From contig NZ_CP054932.1 of the NCBI RefSeq assembly GCF_013364275.1, forward strand, positions 4,526,001 through 4,590,000: DNA of 64,000 bases. The letters run 5' to 3'. The notes under the pieces were generated by a model. The model was not told the origin of the DNA and searched no databases. It saw only the letters and a program-made list of their open reading frames with translations. Below, one piece after another: positions 27,372-36,392 of this stretch. The stretch is from Actinomadura sp. NAK00032. Lineage in GTDB: Bacteria > Actinomycetota > Actinomycetes > Streptosporangiales > Streptosporangiaceae. The translations under genes and the position numbers were made by a program. Numbering within the stretch: the first letter of the stretch is position 1; each line of letters opens with the position of its first letter.

Positions 27372-28565
27372 TCAGGTCGGATCTCCGGATCCGGCGCGGG
27401 TGCGGTGTGTGGCGAGGATTCGGGTGAGGTCGGTGACCGGGGAGGAGGCGAGTTTGTGGTTAGTGTCGTCATAGCCGCGGGTGGTGCGGGGGTCGGCGTG
27501 CCCGGCCAGGTCTTGGACCTTCGCGAGGGGAACGCCGTTGCCGAGCAGGGTGGTGATGACGGTGCGGCGGCCGCTGTGCGGGCTGAGCCGGGACGCGGTG
27601 GGCAACCCGGCCCGGGCGGCCTGCCGGCGCAGGATGTTGGTGACGTCGCGCTGGGTGAGGCGTTTGCCGCCGGGCTTGGCCGCGTCGTAGGGGTGCGGGG
27701 TGGTGACCAGCAGCGCCCCGGGCGGGCAGAGGCCGTCGGGGGACCGGTCGGCGCGGACGGCCAGGTAGGCGTCCAGCACGCGGCAGAGTTCGCCGTCCAG
27801 GCGCACGTAGTCGCGGCCGTCGGGTCCCTTGCCCTTGGCGCTGTAGCGCAGTACCCGGTATCCGGCCTCGGTGTCCAGGTCCGCCAGGTCCGCACCGGTG
27901 ATCGCCGAGACGCGTAGCGCGGTGTAAAACAGCAGCGCGATCACGGCCGCGTCGCGCCAGGCCGCCTCGGTGCCCAGTTCGACGCCGCGGCCCTCGGCGG
28001 TGTCCAGTAGCCGTGCGGTCTCGGCGGGGCTGAGAGTGGGCGCCTTGCGCGCGGACGCGGCGATCTGCGCGCTGCTCGGCCGCCTGGTCAGCAGGGTGGG
28101 GTTGCGGTCGGTGGCGTCGTTGGACTGCAGGTAGGTGTACCAGGACGACACCGCCGCCAGCCGCCGCGCCCGGGTGGCGGCGCTGGGCGGTCGGGACCGG
28201 CCGTTGACGGTGACGGTCATGGACGCCGACCAGTCGTCGATATCGGCGCGCCGCGCCGCCTGCGGGTCGAGCCCGGTGCGCGCGCAGTAGTCCAGCCAGC
28301 CGGCCAGGTCGCGGTAGTAGCCGCGGCGGGTGGCGTCGCTGCGCTGGCCGCGCAGCCACGCGGCGGTCAGCACCCGCAGCCCGTAGCGGTCGCCGGGATC
28401 GTCGGGCGGCAGCGCCGGCAGCAGCGCCACCGCCTGCGCGAACGGGTCGGAGGGACCGAACGCATCGGCGTCCTCCACACCGTCCCCGGGTGCCGCGCCG
28501 ACCACCGGCCCCACCAGCGTGACGACTGTGGGCTCCGGCGTCGGCGGCACCGGCGTCGCGCTCAT
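27372..28565 (-). CDS. Tyrosine recombinase/integrase
   Basis: A 397-residue site-specific recombinase. The SAM-like core-binding domain is at about 60-165. Catalytic residues are Arg218 (TALRVSAI), Lys246 (SAKGKGPDG), His330 and Arg333 (SPHSGRR), His356 (LAGHADPRTTRGY) and Tyr365. All six positions are intact, so the enzyme is probably active. It lies at the left side of the accessory region and may have moved part of it; no flanking tRNA or direct repeat was identified. Confidence 0.92.
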   Translation of the reverse strand: MSATPVPPTPEPTVVTLVGPVVGAAPGDGVEDADAFGPSDPFAQAVALLPALPPDDPGDRYGLRVLTAAWLRGQRSDATRRGYYRDLAGWLDYCARTGLDPQAARRADIDDWSASMTVTVNGRSRPPSAATRARRLAAVSSWYTYLQSNDATDRNPTLLTRRPSSAQIAASARKAPTLSPAETARLLDTAEGRGVELGTEAAWRDAAVIALLFYTALRVSAITGADLADLDTEAGYRVLRYSAKGKGPDGRDYVRLDGELCRVLDAYLAVRADRSPDGLCPPGALLVTTPHPYDAAKPGGKRLTQRDVTNILRRQAARAGLPTASRLSPHSGRRTVITTLLGNGVPLAKVQDLAGHADPRTTRGYDDTNHKLASSPVTDLTRILATHRTRAGSGDPT

Positions 28566-29268
28566 GCGCGCGGCCGTCGGCGACCCGTACGAGGCCTTCT
28601 GCGACTATGCATCGTTCTGCCAGTAGCGATTCGTCATCGAGTGTCAGGCAGCAGGTCACAGCCATCTTCGTCCAGGGAGTTCCCGCGAGGAACGCGCGCC
28701 TGGTAAACCGCACTATTTCGGATGAACGTCCAGGGCTTCGGCTCCCGGTTGTGTGGTCGGAGACAGGCAAAGACAGCGCGTTCGGATGATCGCCCCTCTC
28801 CGAGCGACGGGCCGGAGGCGACAGCGGCGCTTGCTGTGAGAGCGACGCCGGTAGCACGCGAGCCGGGTGAGCGATACACGAGGGGGGTGAATATACCTAT
28901 TTACGAATATTGGCCAGAAAAAATCTCTATGTGTACTTATGGAATGTTCGCCCGATGTATAGTGTGCATGGTCGCGCTGGCGCTTGTGGCGAAAACCACT
29001 GGCAACACGTGACGAATCTACTGGTCGGGGTTGACGAAACGGCAAGTCAGGGGCGATCTGCATGAGACTGCCAGCGTCCGCCTCCTCACGCCATGCCAGT
29101 AATCTCGGGATCGAAATGATCTTCCTTTTGAGATCTTGATCGAATGTTACGGCGATTGGAGGTTCGTTTTTTATTGCCTTCTGGTAACTGGCCGGGACGG
29201 CCGGTTGTCCTGATCGTGGAGGTGCTTGTGCTTCGAGGGAGTAGCTGAGACGCCAGCAGGAGAGGTCG
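28566..29268. other. AT-richer non-coding region upstream of the transposon genes
   Basis: The stretch around 28880-29180 is clearly less GC-rich than its surroundings. It holds the paired repeats at 29010-29052 and several GATC-containing words near 29106-29150. No coding frame is convincing. It likely contains the left end and promoter of the Tn7-like module. Confidence 0.45.
29010..29052 (+). repeat. Two phased 21-bp repeats, candidate transposase-binding sites
   Basis: TGACGAA-N7-GTCGGGG (29010-29030) and TGACGAA-N7-GTCAGGG (29032-29052) are direct repeats 22 bp apart, two helical turns. Tn7- and Tn5053-type ends carry such arrays. A weaker TGGCGAA lies at 28987. No matching inverted copy was found right of the module. 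Confidence 0.45.
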
Positions 29269-30987
29269 ATGGGTGACTTGGAGCAAGATGTCCCTGAGGC
29301 GATCGAGAGGCTGGGTTCCTTGGCTCAGGTGCGTCGGGCTGCGGTGCGGCGTTTGCTGATGCTGGATCAGCGCGGCGATCTGAGTACCGAGCATGTGAGG
29401 GTCGTCGCGTCTTGTGTGGCGGTGCACGAGCGTACGGTTTGGCGGTGGCTGGAGCAGGCGCATGCCGACGGCCGCTGTGAGCGACTGCCGGTCGCCCGGT
29501 TCACCCTCACCGAAGACCTTCGTGCCCGGCTGGCCTTCTGGGGCGGGAACGCTTCGGCGCTGCATCGTGAGCTGGTTGCTGAGCAGAGGAGCGGCGGGGT
29601 GGAGGCGCCTAGCCTGGCAACCTTGCATCGGGCGATCCGGCGGGACGTGTCCCAAGGGATACGTGCCGGTATCCGGGATGGCGAACAGGCCAGACGGGCG
29701 TTCGACATCCGGTTGCGGCGACCGGACAAGAGCGAGGGCCACCGAAACCAGGTGTGGGAAGCCGATCATGTCAAGGCGCCGGTCTGGGTAGAGGTCGATG
29801 GGACGCCGGTGCAGCCGTGGATCACCTGGTTCATCGATTGCTACAGCTGCGCGGTGTGCGGGCTGGCCGTCACAGCGGGGTCTCCCAGCCGTGAGTCGAT
29901 CTTGGCGTCGGCGCGGGCCTCGATTCTGTGCAACGACCGCTACGGAGAGTTCGGCGGCCTGCCTGACGCGGTGCGGATCGACCAGGGTAAGGACTTCTTG
30001 AGCGGGACGGTGCGGGCGGCACTGGGACGCTTCGCGATCCCGGTCGATGTGCTGCCCGGATACTGCCCTTGGCTGAAGGGCACGGTGGAGATGGTCAACG
30101 GTGCCGTGGAGAAGATGTTCTTTGCCGCACTGCCGGGCTTCACGCACGGTCCCAAGCGGCTCGGCGGTAAACCGGTCGATCCGAGCGAGCCGCTCCTGTC
30201 GTTCTCGGGGTTCGTTGAGTTGCTGTTGGAGTGGGTCGCCGAGTGGAACGAGCTGCTTCCCAAACCTGTGCTGGGCGACCGCACTCCCCAGCAGGTGTGG
30301 CGTGATGACCCCACTCCGTTGGAGCATGTTGAGGCCGAGGATCTCAGCCTGATGCTGCTGGAGGATGACGGCCGTCCGCGCAAGGTGTCCAACCAGGGCG
30401 TGAAGTGGAAGCGCCGGCACTATGTCAGCGAAGAACCCTGGATGGGCGATTACGTCGGTAAGTGGGTCAGGATCCGCTACATGCCCCATCACGATCATGA
30501 GATCGAGGTGTTCGACGCCTCCACGGGTGAGCATCTGGGACGGGCGTTCCTGTCCGATCAGGCGTCTGCAGAACAGGTCCGCCAGATCCTGCGCGCGCGT
30601 CGCGAGGCAGCTGCCGAGCTGGAGCGGACATTGAAGGCCGCCGCGCGGCTGCGCCGTGAACGCTTCGCAGCTCTTACTGCTCCTGGCCCGGCCAAACGCT
30701 TGGGAGCGTTGACGTCGGCGGAGGCCGACGCCGAGGTGCGGTTGCGCGATGCTGGCACCGGCCGGCCGCGGAAGGCGGCACGTCCGCGTACGGCCGCGTT
30801 GCCCGAGCCCGCTCCCGGCTGGGTGTTGCCGGTCCAGCGTGGGACCGAGGCCGAATCCGGCGGTAGGCCCGTGCTCGCGGCGGCCGAGCAAGCCGACGAG
30901 AGAGAACCGGGCGGGCAAGACCCGGGCGAGCAGGGGCCGGGCGAGCAGAGCGACGACGTTGGGTCTGATGAGAGGGGCCGGCGATGA
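29269..30987 (+). CDS. Mu/TnsB/TniA-type DDE transposase
   Basis: A 572-residue transposase. N-terminal HTH DNA-binding part (VHERTVWRWLEQAHADGRCE). Retroviral-integrase-fold core with Asp166 (WEADHVKAPV), Asp238 (RIDQGKDF) and Glu274 (GTVEMVNGAVE). A Mu-type C-terminal beta-barrel follows (RRHYVSEEPWMGDYVGKWVR). The last 130 residues are basic then acidic and may contact the ATPase. AGGAGAGG precedes the ATG. The stop overlaps the ATPase start (ATGA). The catalytic triad looks intact. Confidence 0.88.
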   Translation: MGDLEQDVPEAIERLGSLAQVRRAAVRRLLMLDQRGDLSTEHVRVVASCVAVHERTVWRWLEQAHADGRCERLPVARFTLTEDLRARLAFWGGNASALHRELVAEQRSGGVEAPSLATLHRAIRRDVSQGIRAGIRDGEQARRAFDIRLRRPDKSEGHRNQVWEADHVKAPVWVEVDGTPVQPWITWFIDCYSCAVCGLAVTAGSPSRESILASARASILCNDRYGEFGGLPDAVRIDQGKDFLSGTVRAALGRFAIPVDVLPGYCPWLKGTVEMVNGAVEKMFFAALPGFTHGPKRLGGKPVDPSEPLLSFSGFVELLLEWVAEWNELLPKPVLGDRTPQQVWRDDPTPLEHVEAEDLSLMLLEDDGRPRKVSNQGVKWKRRHYVSEEPWMGDYVGKWVRIRYMPHHDHEIEVFDASTGEHLGRAFLSDQASAEQVRQILRARREAAAELERTLKAAARLRRERFAALTAPGPAKRLGALTSAEADAEVRLRDAGTGRPRKAARPRTAALPEPAPGWVLPVQRGTEAESGGRPVLAAAEQADEREPGGQDPGEQGPGEQSDDVGSDERGRR

Positions 30988-31754
30988 GGCCGGGGCATGT
31001 GACCTCGCTGCGAGCTTCGGGAAGAAACCACTATCTGAAGCTTCCGGGGGCGAACGTGGTTGCCACCGATGCCCTGCTGGTCACCAAGGAGAACCTTGCC
31101 CGGGTGATCGAGAAGCAGGCGATGATGTGCGTCTACGGCGAGTCCGGTGTGGGCAAGACCCTGTCGGTCAATGAATGCCTTGCCGACGTCGCTCCGCAGC
31201 AGACTTTGCGGATGGCGTTCGGTGAATACCCGCGTCCGCGGGACGTGCGTCATACGCTTTTTGAGGCACTGGATTTGCCGGGGCGGCCGCCCCGTCGCCC
31301 ATATGAGTTCACGCGGCTGCTGAAGGAAGAATTGTCGCGGCAGTTCCGTGTCCTGGTGTGCGATGAGGCGCAATGGCTCTCCAGAGAGTGTTTCGAGCTC
31401 TACCGGCATCTGTGGGATCACGAAACCACCCAGATCGCGATCGTGTTCGTCGGCGGCGCCGGCTGCTACCAGGTCCTGAGCAATGAGCCGATGCTGGCCT
31501 CCCGGATCTACATCTGGCAGGAGTACACCCGCATGTCCCGCGAGCAGGTGCAAAGCGCCATCCCGGCCTTTCATCCGTTGTGGGAGAAGGTCTCCGCCGC
31601 CGACATCGACGTGATCAACAAGCGGGCTGCTCATGGCCGCTTCCGTGACTGGGCGAAAATAACGTCCCTGGCGGTCGAAGAAATGCAGAGTCGGGACAGC
31701 GGCGTTCTCGACGAGGGTGTGCTGGAGTGGGTGTTCAGCAAGGACAGGAACTAA
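30984..31754 (+). CDS. TnsC/TniB/IstB-type AAA+ transposition ATPase
   Basis: A 256-residue AAA+ protein with Walker A GESGVGKT (residues 52-59), Walker B VLVCDEAQ (124-130), and a sensor-1-like VFVGGAGCYQV. Such proteins pick target DNA and stimulate the DDE transposase. Starts inside the stop of the transposase gene, so the two are made together. Confidence 0.88.
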   Translation: MRPGHVTSLRASGRNHYLKLPGANVVATDALLVTKENLARVIEKQAMMCVYGESGVGKTLSVNECLADVAPQQTLRMAFGEYPRPRDVRHTLFEALDLPGRPPRRPYEFTRLLKEELSRQFRVLVCDEAQWLSRECFELYRHLWDHETTQIAIVFVGGAGCYQVLSNEPMLASRIYIWQEYTRMSREQVQSAIPAFHPLWEKVSAADIDVINKRAAHGRFRDWAKITSLAVEEMQSRDSGVLDEGVLEWVFSKDRN

Positions 31755-31871
31755 TCCCTGGTCAGGGTCGCTGCCGGGTGCGTGCCTGGGTCAGTGCCCG
31801 GGGTTGGTGTCGGGGAGGGGGCATCGGCTGCCGGACTTCGATCGGCTCGCCAGGACGACGGGAGGTTCACC

Positions 31872-33734
31872 GTGGTGGAGAATGCGGTCTACGCGGCGGC
31901 TGCCGCCGAGACCGGGGCACAGTCGGCGCTGCGGGCCGACCCCGGCGGGCCGCAGGCGCCGACCGCCTGGAGGCGGGCAGCCGACCGGCCGGTGGTGACG
32001 ATCGCCCTGGACGCCGCCGACGAGCACAGCAATGTCAAGGCGATGATGAGTCTGCATGATCCCGCTGCGGGCCGGATCGTGGTCCACCCGACTCCAGCGG
32101 TGGGCGGCATGCTCACCCTGGCCCATGATCTCATGGGCGCATTGGGAAAGTCGGCCGCTGCGCGCAACGATGGGCGCAGCGCGGCGGAGATCTGGCTGCA
32201 GGCCGCAGCCTGGATCTGCGGTTCGGGTATCAGCGAGATGGTGGTTTTGCGGGGGCATCTGCTGCCCCGGCCCGCATTGGCGCGGCTGGTGCAACTGGCC
32301 GCCGACACCGGCGCCGCATTGATCTTGGTATGGCATGAACGGCCTCCTGCCGACTGGCGCCAGGTACTGCCCGCCGCCACACTGGCAGTGCTCGAAGACG
32401 CGCAGGAAGCCTTCGTGAAGGCCCGCGCTCGTTTTCGGCCCCGGCCGGCGCCGCCCGCGGTGGTGCCGCTGTACTGCACCTCGCAGCTGCCCGCGGACGC
32501 CGGTCCGGCGCTGGCGCACGCCCTGCAGGCGCCGCTGCCCGCCCTGCAGGCGACGCCGCTGGCCGGTTTCCGCGCCCAGTTGAGCAGGTTCCTTGGGCCC
32601 GATGAGTTCACACAGGCCGACCTATTGTACGCGGCTGCGATGGACGCGGTGTGCGGGTTCTTGACCGGCAGCCAGTGGTATCACCGCGACCACGTCCGGC
32701 CCCTGACCTCATCTGCAGGGCGGGCGGGTGCCTCGCCTTCCCACCGCCCCGCCGCCGATCCGGTGAACCTCCAGCCCGACCCTGACTCGGTGGCCGAGGC
32801 GGTCACCGCCCAGGTCACCGTCCAGGAGGGGAACGCGGGCACCGCATCGGAGGCCGGCCCGTGTCCTGGGCGGCCGGGCGAGGAGGAGGGGCGCGCCGAT
32901 CAGGACGGCATGGTGCAGGCCCGGCAGTGCCAGGAGACGTCCGCCGCTGCGGCCGACGACACCGATGACGCGCGCGGCGCGGAGGGTGCGGACGAGGGCG
33001 CGGACCGGCGAGGAAACGGCAAGCTGGCTGTGTTTCCGATGCTTTGGCCAGATCCCAACGCGCTGGATGAGTTCCTGCTGGCGCTGCTGAGCATCAGCAG
33101 TTCTCCCGCACACAGCATGGTGCTGCTGCGCGGGGCGCAAGCGGGGTTCCTGCTGCACGGCCTGCTGCTGACCGTACCCGCCGACCCGGGACGCCTGGGC
33201 GGCCCAGGGTTTGGCGGTTTTCCATTCAGCGTGCAGGTGGCCGAGCAGATTCGGGCCGAAATGCAGGATCCAGTCCGGTCCGCCGCGCTGGCCTTGACCC
33301 TCGCCACCGGCCTTGATCCAGCGGATCTGGCCTCCGTCCGGGCTCAGGACCTGGCCAATGACGCCTCCACCATTGCGCTGGGGCCCTACCCATGGCGCTC
33401 ATCCGGTACCGCGCTGCGCTTTCCGGTCCCCCGACACGCCCGGGACCTGCTGGCCGCGGCCCGCGCCTACAGCGCCCTGGACGGAGGCGACCCCGGCGAA
33501 CCGCTGCTGCCGTTCGGGCTGGGTCATCACGGGCAGGAGGTGTGGGCGACCGCTGAGGCGTGCGGTCTGGGTTTCCGCAGATCGCACCGGTGGGGGCCGC
33601 CCATGGGCGAGCGTCCCGACCGACCCGATTACTGGCATCTGCACCTGCGCTGCGCCTGGGTCGCCGATCCACTGCACGACAACCTCCACCTCTCACCGGG
33701 AAGGCAGGTGGGAACCTATGTTCCGCCGGCTTGA
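31872..33734 (+). CDS. Unknown transposon protein with a recombinase-like C-terminal part
   Basis: A 620-residue protein not recognised as a whole. The N-terminal half reads as an alpha/beta domain (MVVLRGHLLPRPALARLVQL, then GAALILVWHE) without a Walker A. The middle is low-complexity and acidic. The C-terminal part ALALTLATGLDPADLASVRA resembles the helix around the first arginine of tyrosine recombinases, but no full catalytic set is seen. The GTG at 31872 has GGGAGG 6 nt upstream. Its place after the ATPase is where target-selection proteins (TniQ/TnsD) normally lie. Confidence 0.75.
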   Translation: MVENAVYAAAAAETGAQSALRADPGGPQAPTAWRRAADRPVVTIALDAADEHSNVKAMMSLHDPAAGRIVVHPTPAVGGMLTLAHDLMGALGKSAAARNDGRSAAEIWLQAAAWICGSGISEMVVLRGHLLPRPALARLVQLAADTGAALILVWHERPPADWRQVLPAATLAVLEDAQEAFVKARARFRPRPAPPAVVPLYCTSQLPADAGPALAHALQAPLPALQATPLAGFRAQLSRFLGPDEFTQADLLYAAAMDAVCGFLTGSQWYHRDHVRPLTSSAGRAGASPSHRPAADPVNLQPDPDSVAEAVTAQVTVQEGNAGTASEAGPCPGRPGEEEGRADQDGMVQARQCQETSAAAADDTDDARGAEGADEGADRRGNGKLAVFPMLWPDPNALDEFLLALLSISSSPAHSMVLLRGAQAGFLLHGLLLTVPADPGRLGGPGFGGFPFSVQVAEQIRAEMQDPVRSAALALTLATGLDPADLASVRAQDLANDASTIALGPYPWRSSGTALRFPVPRHARDLLAAARAYSALDGGDPGEPLLPFGLGHHGQEVWATAEACGLGFRRSHRWGPPMGERPDRPDYWHLHLRCAWVADPLHDNLHLSPGRQVGTYVPPA

Positions 33735-34470
33735 CCTGCGCCGAATACAGCGGATCATGGACCAGCGTCACCTCGACCCCAACATGGTCGCCGACCGGAC
33801 CCGTCTTCCCCTCAATCAGGACGGACCCGCCCGGGCCAACCTCGCCGACTTCTCCCGGATGAGCGCCGCACAGCTGGTCATCCTCGCCGAGGTGCTCGAG
33901 GTCGCCGTCGATGAACTCCTCACCCCACCGCTGGGGGATTGGGAGGCGGAACTGCAGGGCGAGGACCGTGACTTCCCCAGCCTGGACGCCGACGCGCTGC
34001 ACGCCGCCCTGGCCCAGTTCGGGAGCCTCAGCGAGCACGCGCTGTGCAGCGCGTTCAAATGGACGCCGCAGCGGCTGGAGGACACCATCACCGTGCTGGC
34101 GCAGCGGCTGGACGGCAAAGGCGTCACCCCGATACGGCAGGGAGACCGGGTCATCCTGGAACCCGCCATCGAGGCCCTTCCGCGCGGCGCCCAGTGGCGG
34201 TTGACCGACTTGACCAACGACAGCGTCACCTTGGCCGAGGAGTATGCGCCTTTCCTGGTCACCGCGGTCCGTGCGCACGCCCTGGGCCCCTACCCCGGGC
34301 CGCCGATGGTCCCACGCCCCGTTGTCGACGCACTCGCCCGGCAAGGAGCCGCCCGGCCGCCCGACGCCCGTGCCCTGCCCGGACGGCCGGCACGGCTGGT
34401 TCCCCACGACGACCTGATGTTTGCGCTCCGGCTGCACCCGACGCCACCCGACCGCGCCCAGGCGCCGTGA
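33718..34470 (+). CDS. HTH (XRE-like) protein of the transposon module
   Basis: A 250-residue protein. Residues 1-60 have the XRE pattern (IQRIMDQRHLDPNMVADRTR, then MSAAQLVILAEVLEVAVDEL). A second possible winged helix follows (LSEHALCSAFKWTPQRLEDT, VLAQRLDGKGVTPIRQGDRV). It overlaps the preceding gene by 17 bp. It may regulate the module or bind its ends or targets. Confidence 0.75.
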   Translation: MFRRLDLRRIQRIMDQRHLDPNMVADRTRLPLNQDGPARANLADFSRMSAAQLVILAEVLEVAVDELLTPPLGDWEAELQGEDRDFPSLDADALHAALAQFGSLSEHALCSAFKWTPQRLEDTITVLAQRLDGKGVTPIRQGDRVILEPAIEALPRGAQWRLTDLTNDSVTLAEEYAPFLVTAVRAHALGPYPGPPMVPRPVVDALARQGAARPPDARALPGRPARLVPHDDLMFALRLHPTPPDRAQAP

Positions 34471-35795
34471 CGGCACCTATGACAGCAGCGCACGAAGTGC
34501 CGCTGATGAGGCGCCGCCCCGCCCGCATCAGCGAGGCCTGCGACCGCATCCTCGAGCACACCCTGGGCTGGGCCCGGGCTGTAACGCCCCGCCTGCGGAA
34601 ACGACCCATCGGCGTCGAGAAGAAGGCCACCATGTCGGCTCGCACTCCTGCGCCCGCACCCCTGCCTGAACCGTCATCGGCCCTCGAGCAGCAGGTGCGC
34701 CAGCAGATCCAGGTGGCGCTGGGCGGCCGGCTCATCGAACTCGATCGCGCGGTCGCAGGCCAGGTCGCTTCGACTGCCCGTGATCACCTGCCTGATGCGG
34801 AATCCGGGCTTTGCCAGCAGACGCACTCACTGCTGATCGAGCTCACCACCCGCTGGGCGCTGCCGAGGAGAACCGAAGATCGCCCCGAATTGCTGCGAGA
34901 CCTGGCCGAGTGGCTCGACCGCTGCGAGCACCCACTGTCGGCCGACCCCGCAGAGATCCTGGACTGGCTGCACGCCACCACCGACGATGGCGCCCATGAC
35001 AGGGGGATACAGCTGTTCGTGGTCGAGCGGAGACTGCGGGTCCTGGCCTCCTGGTACCGGATCCTGCACGAACACCGCTTGTGCCGGCGCAATCCGGCCG
35101 TCGGGCTGCGCCGCCCCCGCCCGCCAGCCAGCGGCGACCACCTGGACATCGACCTGGTCGGCCCCTACCGGCCCAGGCCCCTGGAGCCCGTCGCCTTCGC
35201 CGTCGTCGTCGAATTCGCGCTGCAAGAGGCGCACGACGGCGGCTACGAGTCCTGCTGGCGTATCGCGGCCGTGCTGGCCGCATCCTTCTACCTGGGTCGG
35301 CCGGTCGCGGACCTGGTGAAGTTGGGCTTGGAGCATCTGACCGGCGTGGGCGCGTCCACCGACGCCGACGACCCGATGACCCTGTGGCTCGACGACCCGA
35401 ATGCCGCCCCGCGGTTGCTGCCGGTGCCACCCGCGGTCAGCGTGCCGCTGCGGCGCTATCTGTTCCTACGCGCCGCCCGGCACTGCACCGACCCGCGACT
35501 GCTTCACGGCCCACTGTTTGCAGCCGATCCCGCAGAGTCCGGCTCGGACCAGCGTCTGTGCACCGGGCAGGACACCGGAGACGACACGCCGTGGGCGGAC
35601 TGTGCTGAGCGCATCAACCGGCTGCTGTGGCGCGCCTCGAAAGCAACGGGGATCCGCGACGACATCGAGAGCAGCAAATTCATCGCCGAATCAGCTGAGC
35701 CGTGTCCCCAGCACCCGCCGACGCTGCCGCTGATCGAACCAGCGAGCACATTGTTCTGGTCGCATCCTGCCTGTCATGCTGATTTGGAGCGCTGA
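34467..35795 (+). CDS. Tyrosine-recombinase-like protein, catalytic C-terminus missing
   Basis: About 442 residues. Residues near 150-225 form a typical core-binding domain (RRLRVLASWYRILHEHRLCR, then RNPAVGLRRPRP). A catalytic-domain start follows with an arginine at AASFYLGRPVADLVKLGLEH, and RLLPVPPAVSVPLRRYLFL resembles the linker strand. The HxxR and tyrosine boxes are not seen, so cleavage is unlikely and a DNA-binding or targeting role is inferred. The GTG at 34467 overlaps the previous stop; an ATG at 34479 is possible. Confidence 0.72.
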   Translation: MTAPMTAAHEVPLMRRRPARISEACDRILEHTLGWARAVTPRLRKRPIGVEKKATMSARTPAPAPLPEPSSALEQQVRQQIQVALGGRLIELDRAVAGQVASTARDHLPDAESGLCQQTHSLLIELTTRWALPRRTEDRPELLRDLAEWLDRCEHPLSADPAEILDWLHATTDDGAHDRGIQLFVVERRLRVLASWYRILHEHRLCRRNPAVGLRRPRPPASGDHLDIDLVGPYRPRPLEPVAFAVVVEFALQEAHDGGYESCWRIAAVLAASFYLGRPVADLVKLGLEHLTGVGASTDADDPMTLWLDDPNAAPRLLPVPPAVSVPLRRYLFLRAARHCTDPRLLHGPLFAADPAESGSDQRLCTGQDTGDDTPWADCAERINRLLWRASKATGIRDDIESSKFIAESAEPCPQHPPTLPLIEPASTLFWSHPACHADLER

Positions 35796-36392
35796 GGGAA
35801 CACCCGACCTGCCGAACTGCAGCAGCCAGCCGTTGCTGGATCCTGCGTGCCTATCGATGGCAGTTCCCTGCCGGGGGGCTGCAGTTCTTCAGATGCGCGG
35901 CCTTCGACTCGACCGATGGCACTGGGTCCATGGCAATTTGCGGAAGCCGCTGCGTGAGACATCCGCCTTGCCTGCCCTGGGCGCGGGTGCTGGTGCTCAT
36001 AGGCGCCCTTGATGGGTTCTGCGGCCCACATTCCATCCCACCCCGGGCTGGGAGGGAAAAGGGGGCGGCTGAAGGCCGCTACAGCCCGCAGGGTTGGAGT
36101 CCCTCACGACGGCCGCCGCCGCGCGGCGAACGGGGCAACGCTTGGCGCGGCGGCACTGGCCGTTCACGCGCTGATGCCCGCACCGGCCGGGGCCAGAACG
36201 CGACGGGCCGGTGCCGGCCGGCACGAGCCGTCGTCCAGACCGAGCAGTTGCCCTGCGCTCGGCGTGCCCGCCGAACGCATCTACATCGACCGGGCTTCTC
36301 CGGGACCACCCGCGGCAACCGCGGCGGGCTGGACCAGGTGGAGTCCACCGGATTCGGTGAGGTCCGGTGTACCTGGCGCTGGTCGGCGCTGG
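35796..36392. other. Gap between transposon module and IS3 remnant
   Basis: No convincing gene. The minus-strand IS3 frame runs on without its normal stop into this stretch, so the IS3 end has been lost or altered. No inverted copy of the 29010 repeats was found here. Confidence 0.4.

Larger units (their letters stand above)
29010..35795 (+). mobile_element. Tn7/Tn5053-like transposon module, right end not identified
   Basis: Five tightly linked plus-strand genes: DDE transposase, AAA+ ATPase, a 620-residue fusion protein of unknown role, an HTH protein and a tyrosine-recombinase-like protein. They are coupled by overlaps or short gaps and preceded by phased repeats. No TnsA- or TniQ-like protein is recognised. 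Broken IS3 sequence follows within 600 bp and may have removed the right end. Confidence 0.6.

Noticed and set aside
27200..28900. tRNA gene as attachment site next to the integrase
   Set aside because: No cloverleaf or T-loop sequence found beside the integrase gene on either strand.
36000..36390. TnpB or IS605-type end in the GC-rich repeats near 36.1 kb
   Set aside because: No zinc-ribbon or RuvC motifs in the surrounding frames.
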